Source: Dendrolimus kikuchii | Lineage: Eukaryota; Arthropoda; Insecta; Lepidoptera; Lasiocampidae | DNA: 64,000 nt | Direction: 5' to 3' | NCBI GenBank assembly: GCA_019925095.2 | Contig: CM034397.1 | Coordinates: forward strand, 2,316,001 to 2,380,000 | In this document: positions 34,501-46,500 of the stretch, piece by piece | Layout of the letters: the number at the start of each line of letters is the position of its first letter | Position numbering within the stretch: position 1 is the stretch's first letter | Notes under the pieces: generated by a model | What the model saw: the letters and a program-made list of their open reading frames with translations, nothing else | Databases searched by the model: none | Told to the model about the DNA's origin: nothing | Program-made: the position numbers and the translations under genes

Positions 34501-37500
34501 AACGAATTTATAACAATTGTTAATGGAATGACCCGATATGCCGCAATATGAGCATATTTTGCTACTACCCGCGTGATTAATTTTGACATCGTGAACTTGT
34601 TCCGTGATATGCGCCGCTCGCTCCGTCTTACCGGCCCGTGTGCCTGTAGTTATATATAATTCTTTGGTTGTATCTATGAGCCTACACTCATTTTGTAGAA
34701 ATTCCGTGAGATTATTGAACGTAGGTAGGTCAGTATTATTACCGCCGTATTTATGTTCGAATCGAGACTTTATTTCGATTGGAAGTTTTGTTAACGTCAA
34801 ATGTACGAGTAAATAACTCCATTCCTCTACCGGTAAACCGAAGCTCTTTAGAGCTCGTGTGCATTCTAAAAGAGGGTTCAGTACATCCGACCGCAATAAA
34901 TGATATTTTCGTAATACCGGAATATTTAATATACGTGATATATGCGCGTCTGCCAATAACCGTTTATTGTCATAACGCGCATACAGTAATTCTATTGCAA
35001 TATCTAGGGAGGTGTCAACCATGGGTAAATGTTGAATAATAGACTTAGGTTCTTTAACCAAATGAGAGGACAAATAGTGAAATTTCTCAGTTTTCGATAT
35101 ATCCGTACGGCATAGAACTAATGATTTAAATAAACTAATGAAACCACACCACATAAATAAGTCACCGTCGAATATACTCAAATTAATCTGTGGTAACCGC
35201 GAAGATGATGTACCACCCGAATACGAATCACGCTGTTCCGAAGTGCCAGCGCCCTGGTCACCTGCCACGCGATGCTTTTCGAATTCCAGTTCTAACCGAT
35301 CATACCACGACGTGGCGCTTCTAAATTTTAATGTAAAATCGTCTAGATCCTTTTCATCTCCCTTGTAATAATTGAGTATACCTTCGTATGCATCACTCAA
35401 CTTGGTATAATTGTCATCCAATTTCCGTAAACGCACCGACAAAATGCTTGAACTTACATTCTTGTCGTCCAAAATGGCGACCGTATCATGAAACCAATCG
35501 TATTGTATTTTAAACCTTGTTTCATGCAATTTCGACATTTTGGAACAAACGGAACCTCTCAAAAGAAGAAAACCGTATAAATACAATAAAAATAAACTGC
35601 ACGAGCACTCGGAGCTCGGTGTACCAAAATTTGTATAAATAGTTACAACAAAAAATAATTAACCCCACAAGCAATCCGGCTCGAAGGACCAAAATGTGTT
35701 CGGGCTATGGCTAGCCTAGTGGACTGTAGGAATAGGTAGGCTCCTTGCTTGTCGGTATTTTTTATTTCCATAGCAACTTGTACAACAGAACAAAGAAGAA
35801 CGACTCACCAATGCTGCGCTGTTGAGGGTCCCTTGCCGGCCGGCTGGTCTCACACCATAAAGAACACGCATACGTCGCGTTTATCACCTGTCCTTGTTAT
35901 CACAGTAGTTTATCACAAAATTAATGTACTGCCGCCGTAATTAGACACACGTCTGATCAAATGTCTTATTAACTCCGCCGAAATGATATGCACGTCTTTA
36001 CTCGTTCAAGGCCGCGGGAGGACAGGGGTGGCGGCGCGAGCGCCGCCTGGTTATATCGATACTACCAAGTCCGGGTACAATGTTGCATGAACAGTCTATA
36101 ATGGCTTGTACTGTATATTAAATAATAAGATAGTTTAGTTTATAATTTTATTTTACTATAAAGACATTTCATATAATTGATAATCTTATTAACAGGCAAT
36201 AAAGTAATAAAACTACGTTTTAACGGTTTTAAGCGCGGTATTAAACGTTAAAACGTAGTTTTATTATGTATACAAGTCGCGAAAACTTAAGAAAATATTA
36301 GGCAATAAAGTGTCTATTATTTCAAAATGCCGTTGGAATTATTATTGAGTTTATTAGAACTCTACAGACACGTATAACACAGGTAAAAATATAACTGAAC
36401 ACAACAAATCCAAACGTAATGCAGAAGGTCGTTAGTCAATAAAACGCGCAAAGTCCGTCACTATTATATTCCTGATTGTACACACATCTCGCTTTGATCG
36501 TGGTTCTCGCTCGACTGCCTTCCTCTCTCCATCAGGAAGTCCTTTTATGCTCCACAAATGCAAATGTATGTTCGCCCGGCAACGCCGCCACAGTTTCAAA
36601 ACACCTGGCTAATGATGCTAATGAGCGAGTAAAATAGGACAATGGCTGGTATGCCAAGTAAGTTGTAACAATATTATTCCTAAATATAATAACGTATATG
36701 GGACAATGCTTGAAGTATATATGACACCAATCATTCTAAATGATCTCCCAGGAGGCCTGCAATCAATGTACAAAAAATAACCATATATCGATTAAATATA
36801 ATCTGAAAAGATTCTACATCGATTCCCAAAGCGGACCATCCGGCTCACATGTGCAGACTTGGGACTAAATCAGAACCATATACTAGAATACATACATACA
36901 TACATAACTTCACGCCAGTTCCCTTGCGGGGTAGGCACGAACAACAGAGCGCCATTTAGGCTTATTCTTACACACCTCACTTGCTTCTTTGACATTCATA
37001 ACTCTTGTCATGCACGCTCGTCTGTTCTTAAGGCTCCTGACATCACCTTTATAATAATAATAACCTATATTATATCTCTACTGTATAAAGAGGTAAAGTT
37101 TGTGAGTTTGTTTGTAAGAAGTAATCTCTGCAAGTACTGAACCAATTTTGAAAATTCTTTCCGCATTAGAAAGCTACATTATTTCTGAGTGTCATAGACT
37201 ATATTTGATTGACTTTTGCATTGTATATCTGTTTAGTCATTCTTTCATCATGCATTCTTTCCACATGCCCGAACCACCGGAGGATTCCCTTCCCTACCTT
37301 CTCGCCCGACACTCTCTTTCAGATCAACTCTCTTTCTTACTTCGGTATTACGAACGCGGTCCACGAGCGTCACTCCGCAGATTTTGCGCAGTGCTCGTAT
37401 CTCGCATATACTAGAATCTCTCTCTTTTCTTTCACCATATCCCAATTACTTGGGGTCGGCACAATATGTCTTTTCCTTCCACACTCTTCTATTCTGACAT

Positions 37501-40500
37501 ACCTCTTCTGTCACACCGCATATCATCATGTCATCCTTCACACAATCCATCCATCTTTTTTTTGGTCTACCTTTAAATTTGTACCCATCGATCTTGTAGT
37601 ATAACATTCTTTTTGTCACGTGACTTTCATCCCTCCTCATTATATGCCCATACCAACTTAATCTTCTTCCTCTCAATTTTTCTGTCACAGGTGCAACTTT
37701 CAAAGATCCCCTTATGTACTCATTTCTCACCTTATCCATATACTATCGCATATACTAGAATGATGATAACAATTCCTCGCCTCTGCTCCTATTTTTGATA
37801 TAACATTCATATTGTGTTAATTCATTTTAAAATGTCACTGTGTATCTGAACCTAATGTAGTCTACACGACTCTCTATCTAAACAATCACGGGCATAGCTA
37901 GTCTTAAATAATGTAGAAGATATTTTTATTGAGTGCAGCAGACAGGCTAACGGCACTTGATGGAAAGTAGTTATCATCACCTATGGATATTTGCAACGCC
38001 AGAGGTGGCTGTCAATGAGCTTCCAGTCTCGAAAGGAATCCAAACGTGGCCACTAATGCCGGTACAACACTCAAGATTGTTATGGCGCTATACTTTATTA
38101 CAAGAGTGGCCGTCCAAACGGTTCTTCACGAAGGGCTTTTTTATAACATATAAAGACAGTGCAAAAAAAATAAAAATAAACTGATTACGCATCATATTAC
38201 GTACTCAAGATCAGACATTAATATAGATTTTCTTCGCATGGACATGGCTTTAAAATTGAAGATTCATAAACCTTCAAAAGCAAGGATGTATCAGTTAACA
38301 TGACACAAGAGCATCGCATTGTAGACCTAGATCGTGTTTCACCAAACGGAACTATCAATTAACGCAATTATCGGCAGTAACATACCATCTTTTATACACT
38401 GATGGAATTAATGTGAAATAAATGGTGTTTTCTGTTTTACTATGATCGAGTCATTCGCTGGTTCAACGGTTGCTTGAGTGTTCTAGTTTATCTATATGAA
38501 TATTTTAACAGTTTTTTTATTAGTATTAATTTAAGGAGACGTTTAAAGAAAAAATGTCCATGCACTATAAAGGGTTTCGACAATGACAATTTGTTTTCAT
38601 AAATACAATTATTTGGTTCCAGGTGCATCAAATAAGCTGCCAGTTTTCGCACATGATATGAATAACCTACCGCTATCAGAGAGTACGCCAGTAGGCACAG
38701 TCGTCTACACACTACAAGGAGTTGACCCTGAAGGATTACCGGTATTAAAATTATTGTTTTCATGCATTTTTAGACTTAATCTCTAGTCTAGAGACTCAAG
38801 AGCCTAAGCTCCTCGACACACAAGATACACAAATTATTGATACGGCAGTATGTATTGGTTTTGGCAGTGAGAATAGTAGGTGATTTTTACTCGTAGAATG
38901 AATCAATAGGAAAATTAAAGTTTAAGTGACCCAACAGGTATAAATGCAAAGATCTTGAAAAGGATGAAGGAGCTGTGTTTGAATAAGTAGAAATTGATGT
39001 CACCGTGGTAGTAGAATGCTTCGTAGTAGATTTTATTCGTACACTATTAGTTAATGTGCCATCTACTGCAGCTAACATAGAAGCTAGGGTCTTTACAAAT
39101 CTTAGTAGAGCGATATTATTCGTTAAAGGTTATGAATCTTAACACCGATGGAACAACTGACAAGTTGCTTGTAAAGAATATTGTCATTTTATTATTGCGT
39201 CCCGGACACCCTAAGATTCTCTTCAGGGTCAAGATAATCTTTATGGAGGTTATTTTATATGTATATCGTTAAAATTAATTGTTACATGTAATTTCAGATC
39301 AAATATGGACTGGTGGGAACAGATAAATTTTCGGTTGATCCTGTATCTGGTAATGTAACACTGGATAGGCCTTTGGATAGAGAGGTATGTAATTTTCAAT
39401 TTTTATTTTTCATTAGGATTCCGCCCAATGTGAGTGAAAGCCAAGAGCTGACATGAAATCTGAAATGAATGGCGGAGTTTTGTAAAATCAAAAGAGCCGT
39501 GCTGACCATCTGAATGCTGACTAGTTGGTCGTCCTAAATAAGGCTAGTGACATAGTGAAGGCTGATCTGCATGAATTGCAAGTCTATGATTAACAAGAGG
39601 CAGTGTTAGGCAGAAAAGAGGAAGATTTGCATTTCAGGGGCTAAGACTCACATTGCGGTGGTTGAGCGACAGAATTAATAGCAATAAGTAGATACTTACG
39701 TATATTTAGAGAGATTTTTAAAATCGTTTACCTAAAAGAAGATATCGTCTTCTACATGACATTATTTTGTAATTTAAGATTAATAATATTTCTTGTAATA
39801 TTTATAATTGTGTTTTTTTTATTGATAAAGTACAGTAGACAGGCTGAAGGGCCATTTGATGGATTACCGTCGCCGATGGAGATTACACTAAAGGCGCTAC
39901 TAATATGCTGTTTACCGCGAAGTGAAATTGGAACTTGGCCACTAATGCCGAAACACAACTCAAGGTTGACATGGCGGCGTACTCTAGACCACAGGCTATA
40001 GCCGTTCAGGCGGGCATATGCCCTGCTATTTGGCTGTGGGTTGTTTCGTCGCCTCTTACGACAGGCTTCGCAGTCGCAGGAATTAATTAGTATTCTCTCT
40101 TTGTTCCTGGGTGAAATTGTGCTTATATTATGTTGAACGATATTATTCAATTAATCTGATATATTTGACATTACAGGTTGAAGACACAATAAAGTTTTTA
40201 GTGTCGATAGAAGACCAGTCACCTGATGGGACGCCAAATTTGTCCCAACAGCAGTCATTCACGGTTATCGTCTTAGACGAAAATGATAATCCACCGATAT
40301 TTAAGAACGTAGGTATTATTAACTAGAGTTTGCCTAACCCTACTCACTTGCTTTATTTTACTTATACAAAAATTTAATTCGGTTTTTTACATATAATAAT
40401 AAAGTCTATATAGTCTAGACAACTGCCCAGCAAAACAGAGATGAGTCGAAGCCAACCTGATTTGAAGTAATACAATAAATGACATGTTTTTTACAATCAA

Positions 40501-43500
40501 TAAATTGAAATACGCGATTGCAGCGCCATCTATTTAGCTAATCCGTCTATTCTATGCAAACGAAATAATTTATCGGGATAAAAAGTATCGTAAGTGTTGT
40601 TTCGGGATATAAGCCATCTCTGTGTCGAGTTTCGTTCATATACGTTCTGTAGTTTCCAAAGGATGCGATCGCAGCGCCATCTTTTTCGATATTTTCATCA
40701 ATCCGACGAAACGACGTTATTTGTTGGGATAAAAAGTATCCTAAGTTATGCCGCTAGATATGAGCTTGCTCTGTGTCGAGTTTCATTAAAATCTATTCAG
40801 TAGTTTTCATGTGATGGTTTATGAGACAGATAAAAATTCTAAAAAATTTCGGAATCTCCGGGTCCGAATTATCCCCCTTGGTTTTTTCAAATTTTTTAAA
40901 CGCATTGTACAATCCACAACAGATAAAAAAATTGCCCCAAGCCACTGTCACTTGTTGGGGACATTGAGATTGTCAGGTTGGCAGCGTTACCGTATTAGGT
41001 ATTTATGCTAATTCTGTGGCCAAAATAAAAGCGAGCCTTTTGTTCACATGAGACGTCTCCTAGGCGTTTGGCGATCTTTCGACAAAGCATTATTATTACA
41101 TTAACTGTACAGTAGTAATAAAGTGCCATTAATAATCGTCTGTCGGTAAAACAGTATTATGACGTCATAACCTCACATTCTATACAAAATCAAGATGGCG
41201 GTAGTAACATCCGCATGATGCTACTGCATCATCTGGGATAACGTTATAGTTATTGGCCGTTTCACGCAGATATTGTTATTAAATGTAAATGACGTTAAAT
41301 AATGGAGGATAAAGTATGTATATACACTAATGTAGCCTATTCGGTAACGGCGTTCTTTTTTAAGTTATACCTAAATAAGATTTATTTGGCCACAGTAAAT
41401 AACTATAAAATTATCCCAGATGAAGCCTGAATAATAAAATGCTATTAATCAGCGTTTGTCGGTAAAACAGAACTATGACGTCATAACAGTTATATCCATA
41501 CAAAATCAATGAAGAGTGATGTTTGTATGATGATAAAAGCTGTCTCAGTCGCTTTCATGGTCAACTACCTTCATTCAATTTTTAAAGCAGCCTGCTTCTT
41601 TATATACTGAATTGATTTCATTATGTTTTCAGAGCCCATACGAAGTGGACGTGCCCGAAGATGAAGCGATAGGTACTACGATCTTACAGAATATTCAAGT
41701 TGAAGATAAAGATTCTGCTGGTGATAATCTAGAAGTTGGTTGTGTGCCTAATGAGCAGGTGACTTAATATAACAATTTGGGATCGCTTTTTAATTGAATG
41801 TTTGTGCTTTTATTGTCTGAATAGGCTTTGCTAATGTATTGTACTTGCTAAAACATGTAAACTATATCAAAGTATAATATTGCTCCCAATAAGCTAAGTA
41901 ATTTCAAAATACTCGAATTAAAATGCCGTTGGAATTATTATAGAGTTTATTAGAGCTAAACAAACACGTATATATAACACAGGTACAAATATAACCGAAC
42001 ACAACAAATCCAAACGTAATGCAGAAGGTCGTAATTCAATAAAACGCGCAAAGTCCGTCACTAATAGATATTCCCGATATGTACACACGTCTCGCTTCAC
42101 TCGTGGTTATCGCTCGACAGCCTCCCCCCTCCATCAGGTCATTGTTTTATACTGGGCTACTGCAATATCTCATCTAAGTCGACTTGATCCGACACACCTG
42201 GCCAATGAATGCCATAAAAGATTACAATACAACAATGGGCTGTTTTCTAATCACAAATTTTAAACACAAAGTACGCAAAAGAAGACGCCCATAAAAGAGT
42301 TTTAATGTTATTAGTTCAAATGCTGACGGGTAATAAATGTGCTTTGTTTCATATATGCAGGTGGATTTTGTTTTTGTCGGGACCAGAGTTGTAACAATAC
42401 TATATCCTTATAGTTTATTAAATTTTCTATGCACAAGAGAATAAGGTGTTTGTTATGATTTATCGATAATTTTTCCCAATTGAAACAGTGTGTTTAAAAA
42501 TGTATGGGTTAAACGTATAAATATAGCCTATGTTACTCAGGGATAATGTAGCATTCTAATGGTGAAAGAATGTTTGAAATCGGTCTAGCAGTTTTTGAGT
42601 TTATGCGTTACAAACATACAAAATTTTTATTTTTGTATGTTTTGTGTCTTACCTCTTGATAATATTACTATATAATAAAACTACGTTTTAACGGTTTTAA
42701 GCGCGGTAATATTATTTAACTTTGGTTTTTCCGACGTTTCGGCCACTTTTCAGTGGCCGTGATCACGGAAGACAAAGATGTCAAGTGTCAACGAGTATTT
42801 TTAAAGTTTTATTTAGCCTACCGCCAATTAAAATTAACAAGTTGGCGGTAGGCTAAATAAAACTTTAACAATACTCGTTGACACTTGTACACCGTCCGTG
42901 ACCTTGTCTTCCGTGATCACGGCCACTGAAAAGCGGCCGAAACGTCGGAAAAACCATAATCAAATAAAATTACCGCGCTTAAAACCGTTAAAACGTAGTT
43001 TTATTATGTATACAAGTCGCGAAAATTTAAGAAAATATAATATTAGTATAGACAAGACTTTTGAAACCCAAAATAGAAATGTTGAATGTAGTTGACGTGG
43101 TTTCCGAAGGACCTGCCAGGGCTGCGGAGAGGCTAGGGTCATATACCCGTAGCCCTGGCATAAGGCGAAGGACAGAACACCCAGCGGTATTAGTAGGTAT
43201 CCCTAACTGGGGAGTGGCAATAGCGTGGCACCAGTTCTGACTGGGCATGCTAGTGCCACCCCCAATCTGGCGAATCCCACACTAGGTCGTGAATTATCCC
43301 CCCAAGGTTCTGCCCTTGTCGCGGCTTAGTCCTCAATCGGATTTCCCCTAGAAAAAAATGAGGGTTCCGATGGACGCTGAAACAGCTCACAGTGTCTCGA
43401 GGTCTACTACATAATAACTTTAACCTCACTCACTGAGACTTGACATCTTTGTCTTCCGTGATCACGGTTACTGAAAAGTGTGCGAAACGTCGAAATAAAA

Positions 43501-46500
43501 ATCAAATTAAATGTCGCGCTGGAAAACGTTAAAACGTAGTTTTGATTATGTAATTATATTCCAGTGGCCAGAAGCTTGTGAGACTTTCGATGTTGTTTCC
43601 ATAAACTCAACTGCGCATCAATACTTGGGTGCCTTGGTGCTGTTGAAGCCATTAAACTACAACGAGAAGCAGTTCTACCAATTTCAATTGTACGCTACTG
43701 TAAGTATTCTTTATTTTATCAATAAATTATGTATTTTTGTATGTATGTATTTGTATGTTATCTAGGTTAAGAATACATACATACATAACTTCACGCCAGT
43801 TCCCTTGCGGGGTAGGCACGAACAACAGAGCGCCATTTAGGCTTATTCTTACACAGCTCACTTGCTACTTTGACATTCATAACTCTTGTCATGCACGCTC
43901 GTCTGTTCTTAAGGCTCCTGATATCACCTTCTGCTAGTACACGATCAATTTGATCATGGAAGGTGTGTCGCGGCCTTCCACGACTTTTGCATCCATCCAA
44001 TTTTGCATTGTATATCTGTTTAGTCATTCTTTCATCATGCATTCTTTCCACATGCCCGAACCATTGGAGCATTCCTTTTCTTACCTTCACCCCGATACTC
44101 TCTTTCAGACCAACTCTCTTTCTTACTTTGTGCTCGCATCTCGACCGCGTTTACTCTACTTTCATGCTCTCTCTTCCATACCCAACTCTCGCTTCCATAC
44201 GTGAGCGTAGGTACCAGCACCGCGTTGTGTATGGCAAGCTGGGCCTTCTGGCTGAGGTTCTTAGCGCCTAGAAGTTTACCTAACGCTCCATTCAAACTAT
44301 TCCCCAAGAATACATCTATTTAATACTAGCTGACCCATGCTCACTTTGCTAGGCGTCATCCATTTTGACTTATATTATTAATTACAATGAAAAATAGGCC
44401 AATGTCATTCAAAAATAATGTAGCTTTCTACTGGTGGAAGAGTCGTCAAAATCGGTTTAGTAGTTCAAGAGATTACTTCCTACAAACAAACTCACAAACT
44501 TTACCTCTTTATAATGTTAGATACGAATTCGAAAGCTTTTATTCGAAATAAGTTCCACTGGAGAACACTTTTTGAAGGTCCATACATACATAAAAGTTAA
44601 AATTTAAATTTACTTCCTATTCTATGTACACCGCTTCGCAACGTTTTGTTGCTGTTAAGGAGAAGAAGCGGCGAGAATTCTTCAGAAACGCGTCTAGCTA
44701 AAGATATTTTTTCCTTCCAAAACGAGGAGTTTCTTAATTCTTCTGTATGTTGTTTTTGAAGTGAAACTTCTATATAGACGGGGTCTTAGGATTTTCTGTC
44801 ACGAAAAAGCGTTACGGCCGCGTAGAAGAGCGGCATAAATTTATACTAGACGTGGTGAGAGCCGGCATAATGTTAGAGTAGACTATCGATGTTTCTATTG
44901 GTTCCGGATCGAATTCAGTTTTTCTGTTTGATAAAATAAAATATGTTTAAATAAAAAATGCATTCATTAAAATGTACTTAACCTAACCAAATCATAATTT
45001 GCAGTAAACCTGCGAAAAATCCAAATGTGTGCTGGGACACATAGTAGAAGTGAAACTTCAACGGACAAGCGGCAAAACAAAGTTTTACGGGCAGATTGTT
45101 AATGTACTTGTCCAATTTGAAAACCTGCCCGTAAAACTTTAAGTTAAAACTTTGTTGCGATTTGTTTTTTCACTTGTCCGTTGAAGTTTCACTTCTACTA
45201 TGTGTCCCAGCACACATTTCGATTTTTGTATGTATATTACTCGACTTCTCCGTCAATTGTAGACGGATTTTCAATTATTTTTTTTAATCGAAACGGTAAT
45301 ACTACCGAATTGGTCTCGTAGTAACCATATCAGGATTTGATGAGTGGATCCCAGAGTATTCGAGAGAAACCCTCGAAAATTGTTAACATACTTCTTTGTT
45401 ACAAGATATCTCCGTCAATTGTTAACCGATTTTAATTTTTTTCTTTATTCGTAAGTAGTATTTTTTTTTTTATTATTGCAGGAGTTCAGCAGACAGGCAG
45501 ACGGCCCACAGGATGGAAAGCAGTTACCATCGCCTATGGATATTTGCAACACCAAAGTTGCTACAAATACGCTGCTGCTCTTTTAAAGGAGACTGGAACC
45601 TGGTCACTAATGCCGGAACACAACTCAAAGTTGTTATGGCGGCATGCTCTAGACCAGGGGTGGTAGCCATCCAGTCGGGCAAATGCCCTACCACCTGGCT
45701 GTGGGTTGTTTTGCCTCTTACGACTGGCCGCCCGGCCGCAGGAAATTGTATTTTTTCTCCGTTCCTGCACGGACAGATATATATACGCTTTAGTTTAAGT
45801 TTTTGGTCCTCTTATTCTCCAGCAGCTATTTTATATATTTTACATGTATACAGGATGGTACCCAAAACTCAACGGCACACGTGGAAGTGAAAGTGGTAGA
45901 CGTGCAGAACTCACCACCAGTGTTCATCGGCACATTAACAGCGGCGTTGTCTGAGGACGCTCCTGTTGGCACTCTGGCGCTTACCATCAAAGCCAGGGAC
46001 GCTGATAGAGCCCAACCGAGGCCTGTTGCCTTGGAACTGGTTACCAGTAAGTGTTTTAATTTTTATTTTTTCCTATTGAAGACTAGCTGACCTGGCAAAC
46101 TTCGTACCGCCTCAGAATCAATAAATAAAAAAACGTTGATTTCTGAACGACGGGACGAACATCAAACGTTTGAGTTTTTGGCGGGAACTGAAAGGGAACC
46201 TTGTGCTGTGAAGTTTTATTTTCTAAAACAATAGTTGTAGGATATTGATAGTTTTTGAGTAGCAATTATGTGTTTTGTGAGAAATGTGAACTGTATAGTC
46301 AAATGTGGCCTTTCGAGTTTTCACAAGAACTCCGTTATACGGCGTCGATTGTAGCCTACAATACAATTGCGCCTGGCTTAAAGGCCTAGTTGCCAAGCCA
46401 TAAACACAAAAAAAGTATACAAAAGTACAATCAAACGTTTGACATTCAAAACCAAAAAAATGAAAAAAAAAGGTTCACCTTTAAATTTAATTGATTTCCA

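Larger units (their letters stand above)
29646..36093 (-). mobile_element. BEL/Pao LTR retrotransposon, antisense in cadherin intron 1
   Basis: 6,448 bp bounded by two near-identical LTRs and a 5-bp target duplication GTCTA (29641-29645 and 36094-36098). In minus orientation the order is 5' LTR, primer-binding site, gag, pol, purine tract, 3' LTR. The LTRs differ at roughly a dozen positions plus a 2-base gap in about 398 bp (about 3% by eye), so the insertion is fairly recent but not new. The pol frame is open for about 1,300 codons. Gag and pol are in different frames and a TAG precedes the protease region, so this copy is probably not autonomous unless recoding is used. Family-level knowledge: most BEL elements encode one Gag-Pol frame. 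Confidence 0.95.

Noticed and set aside
41140..41480. CRE-type regulatory pair (TGACGTCA)
   Set aside because: Both sites lie in copies of one dispersed repeat; no promoter nearby.
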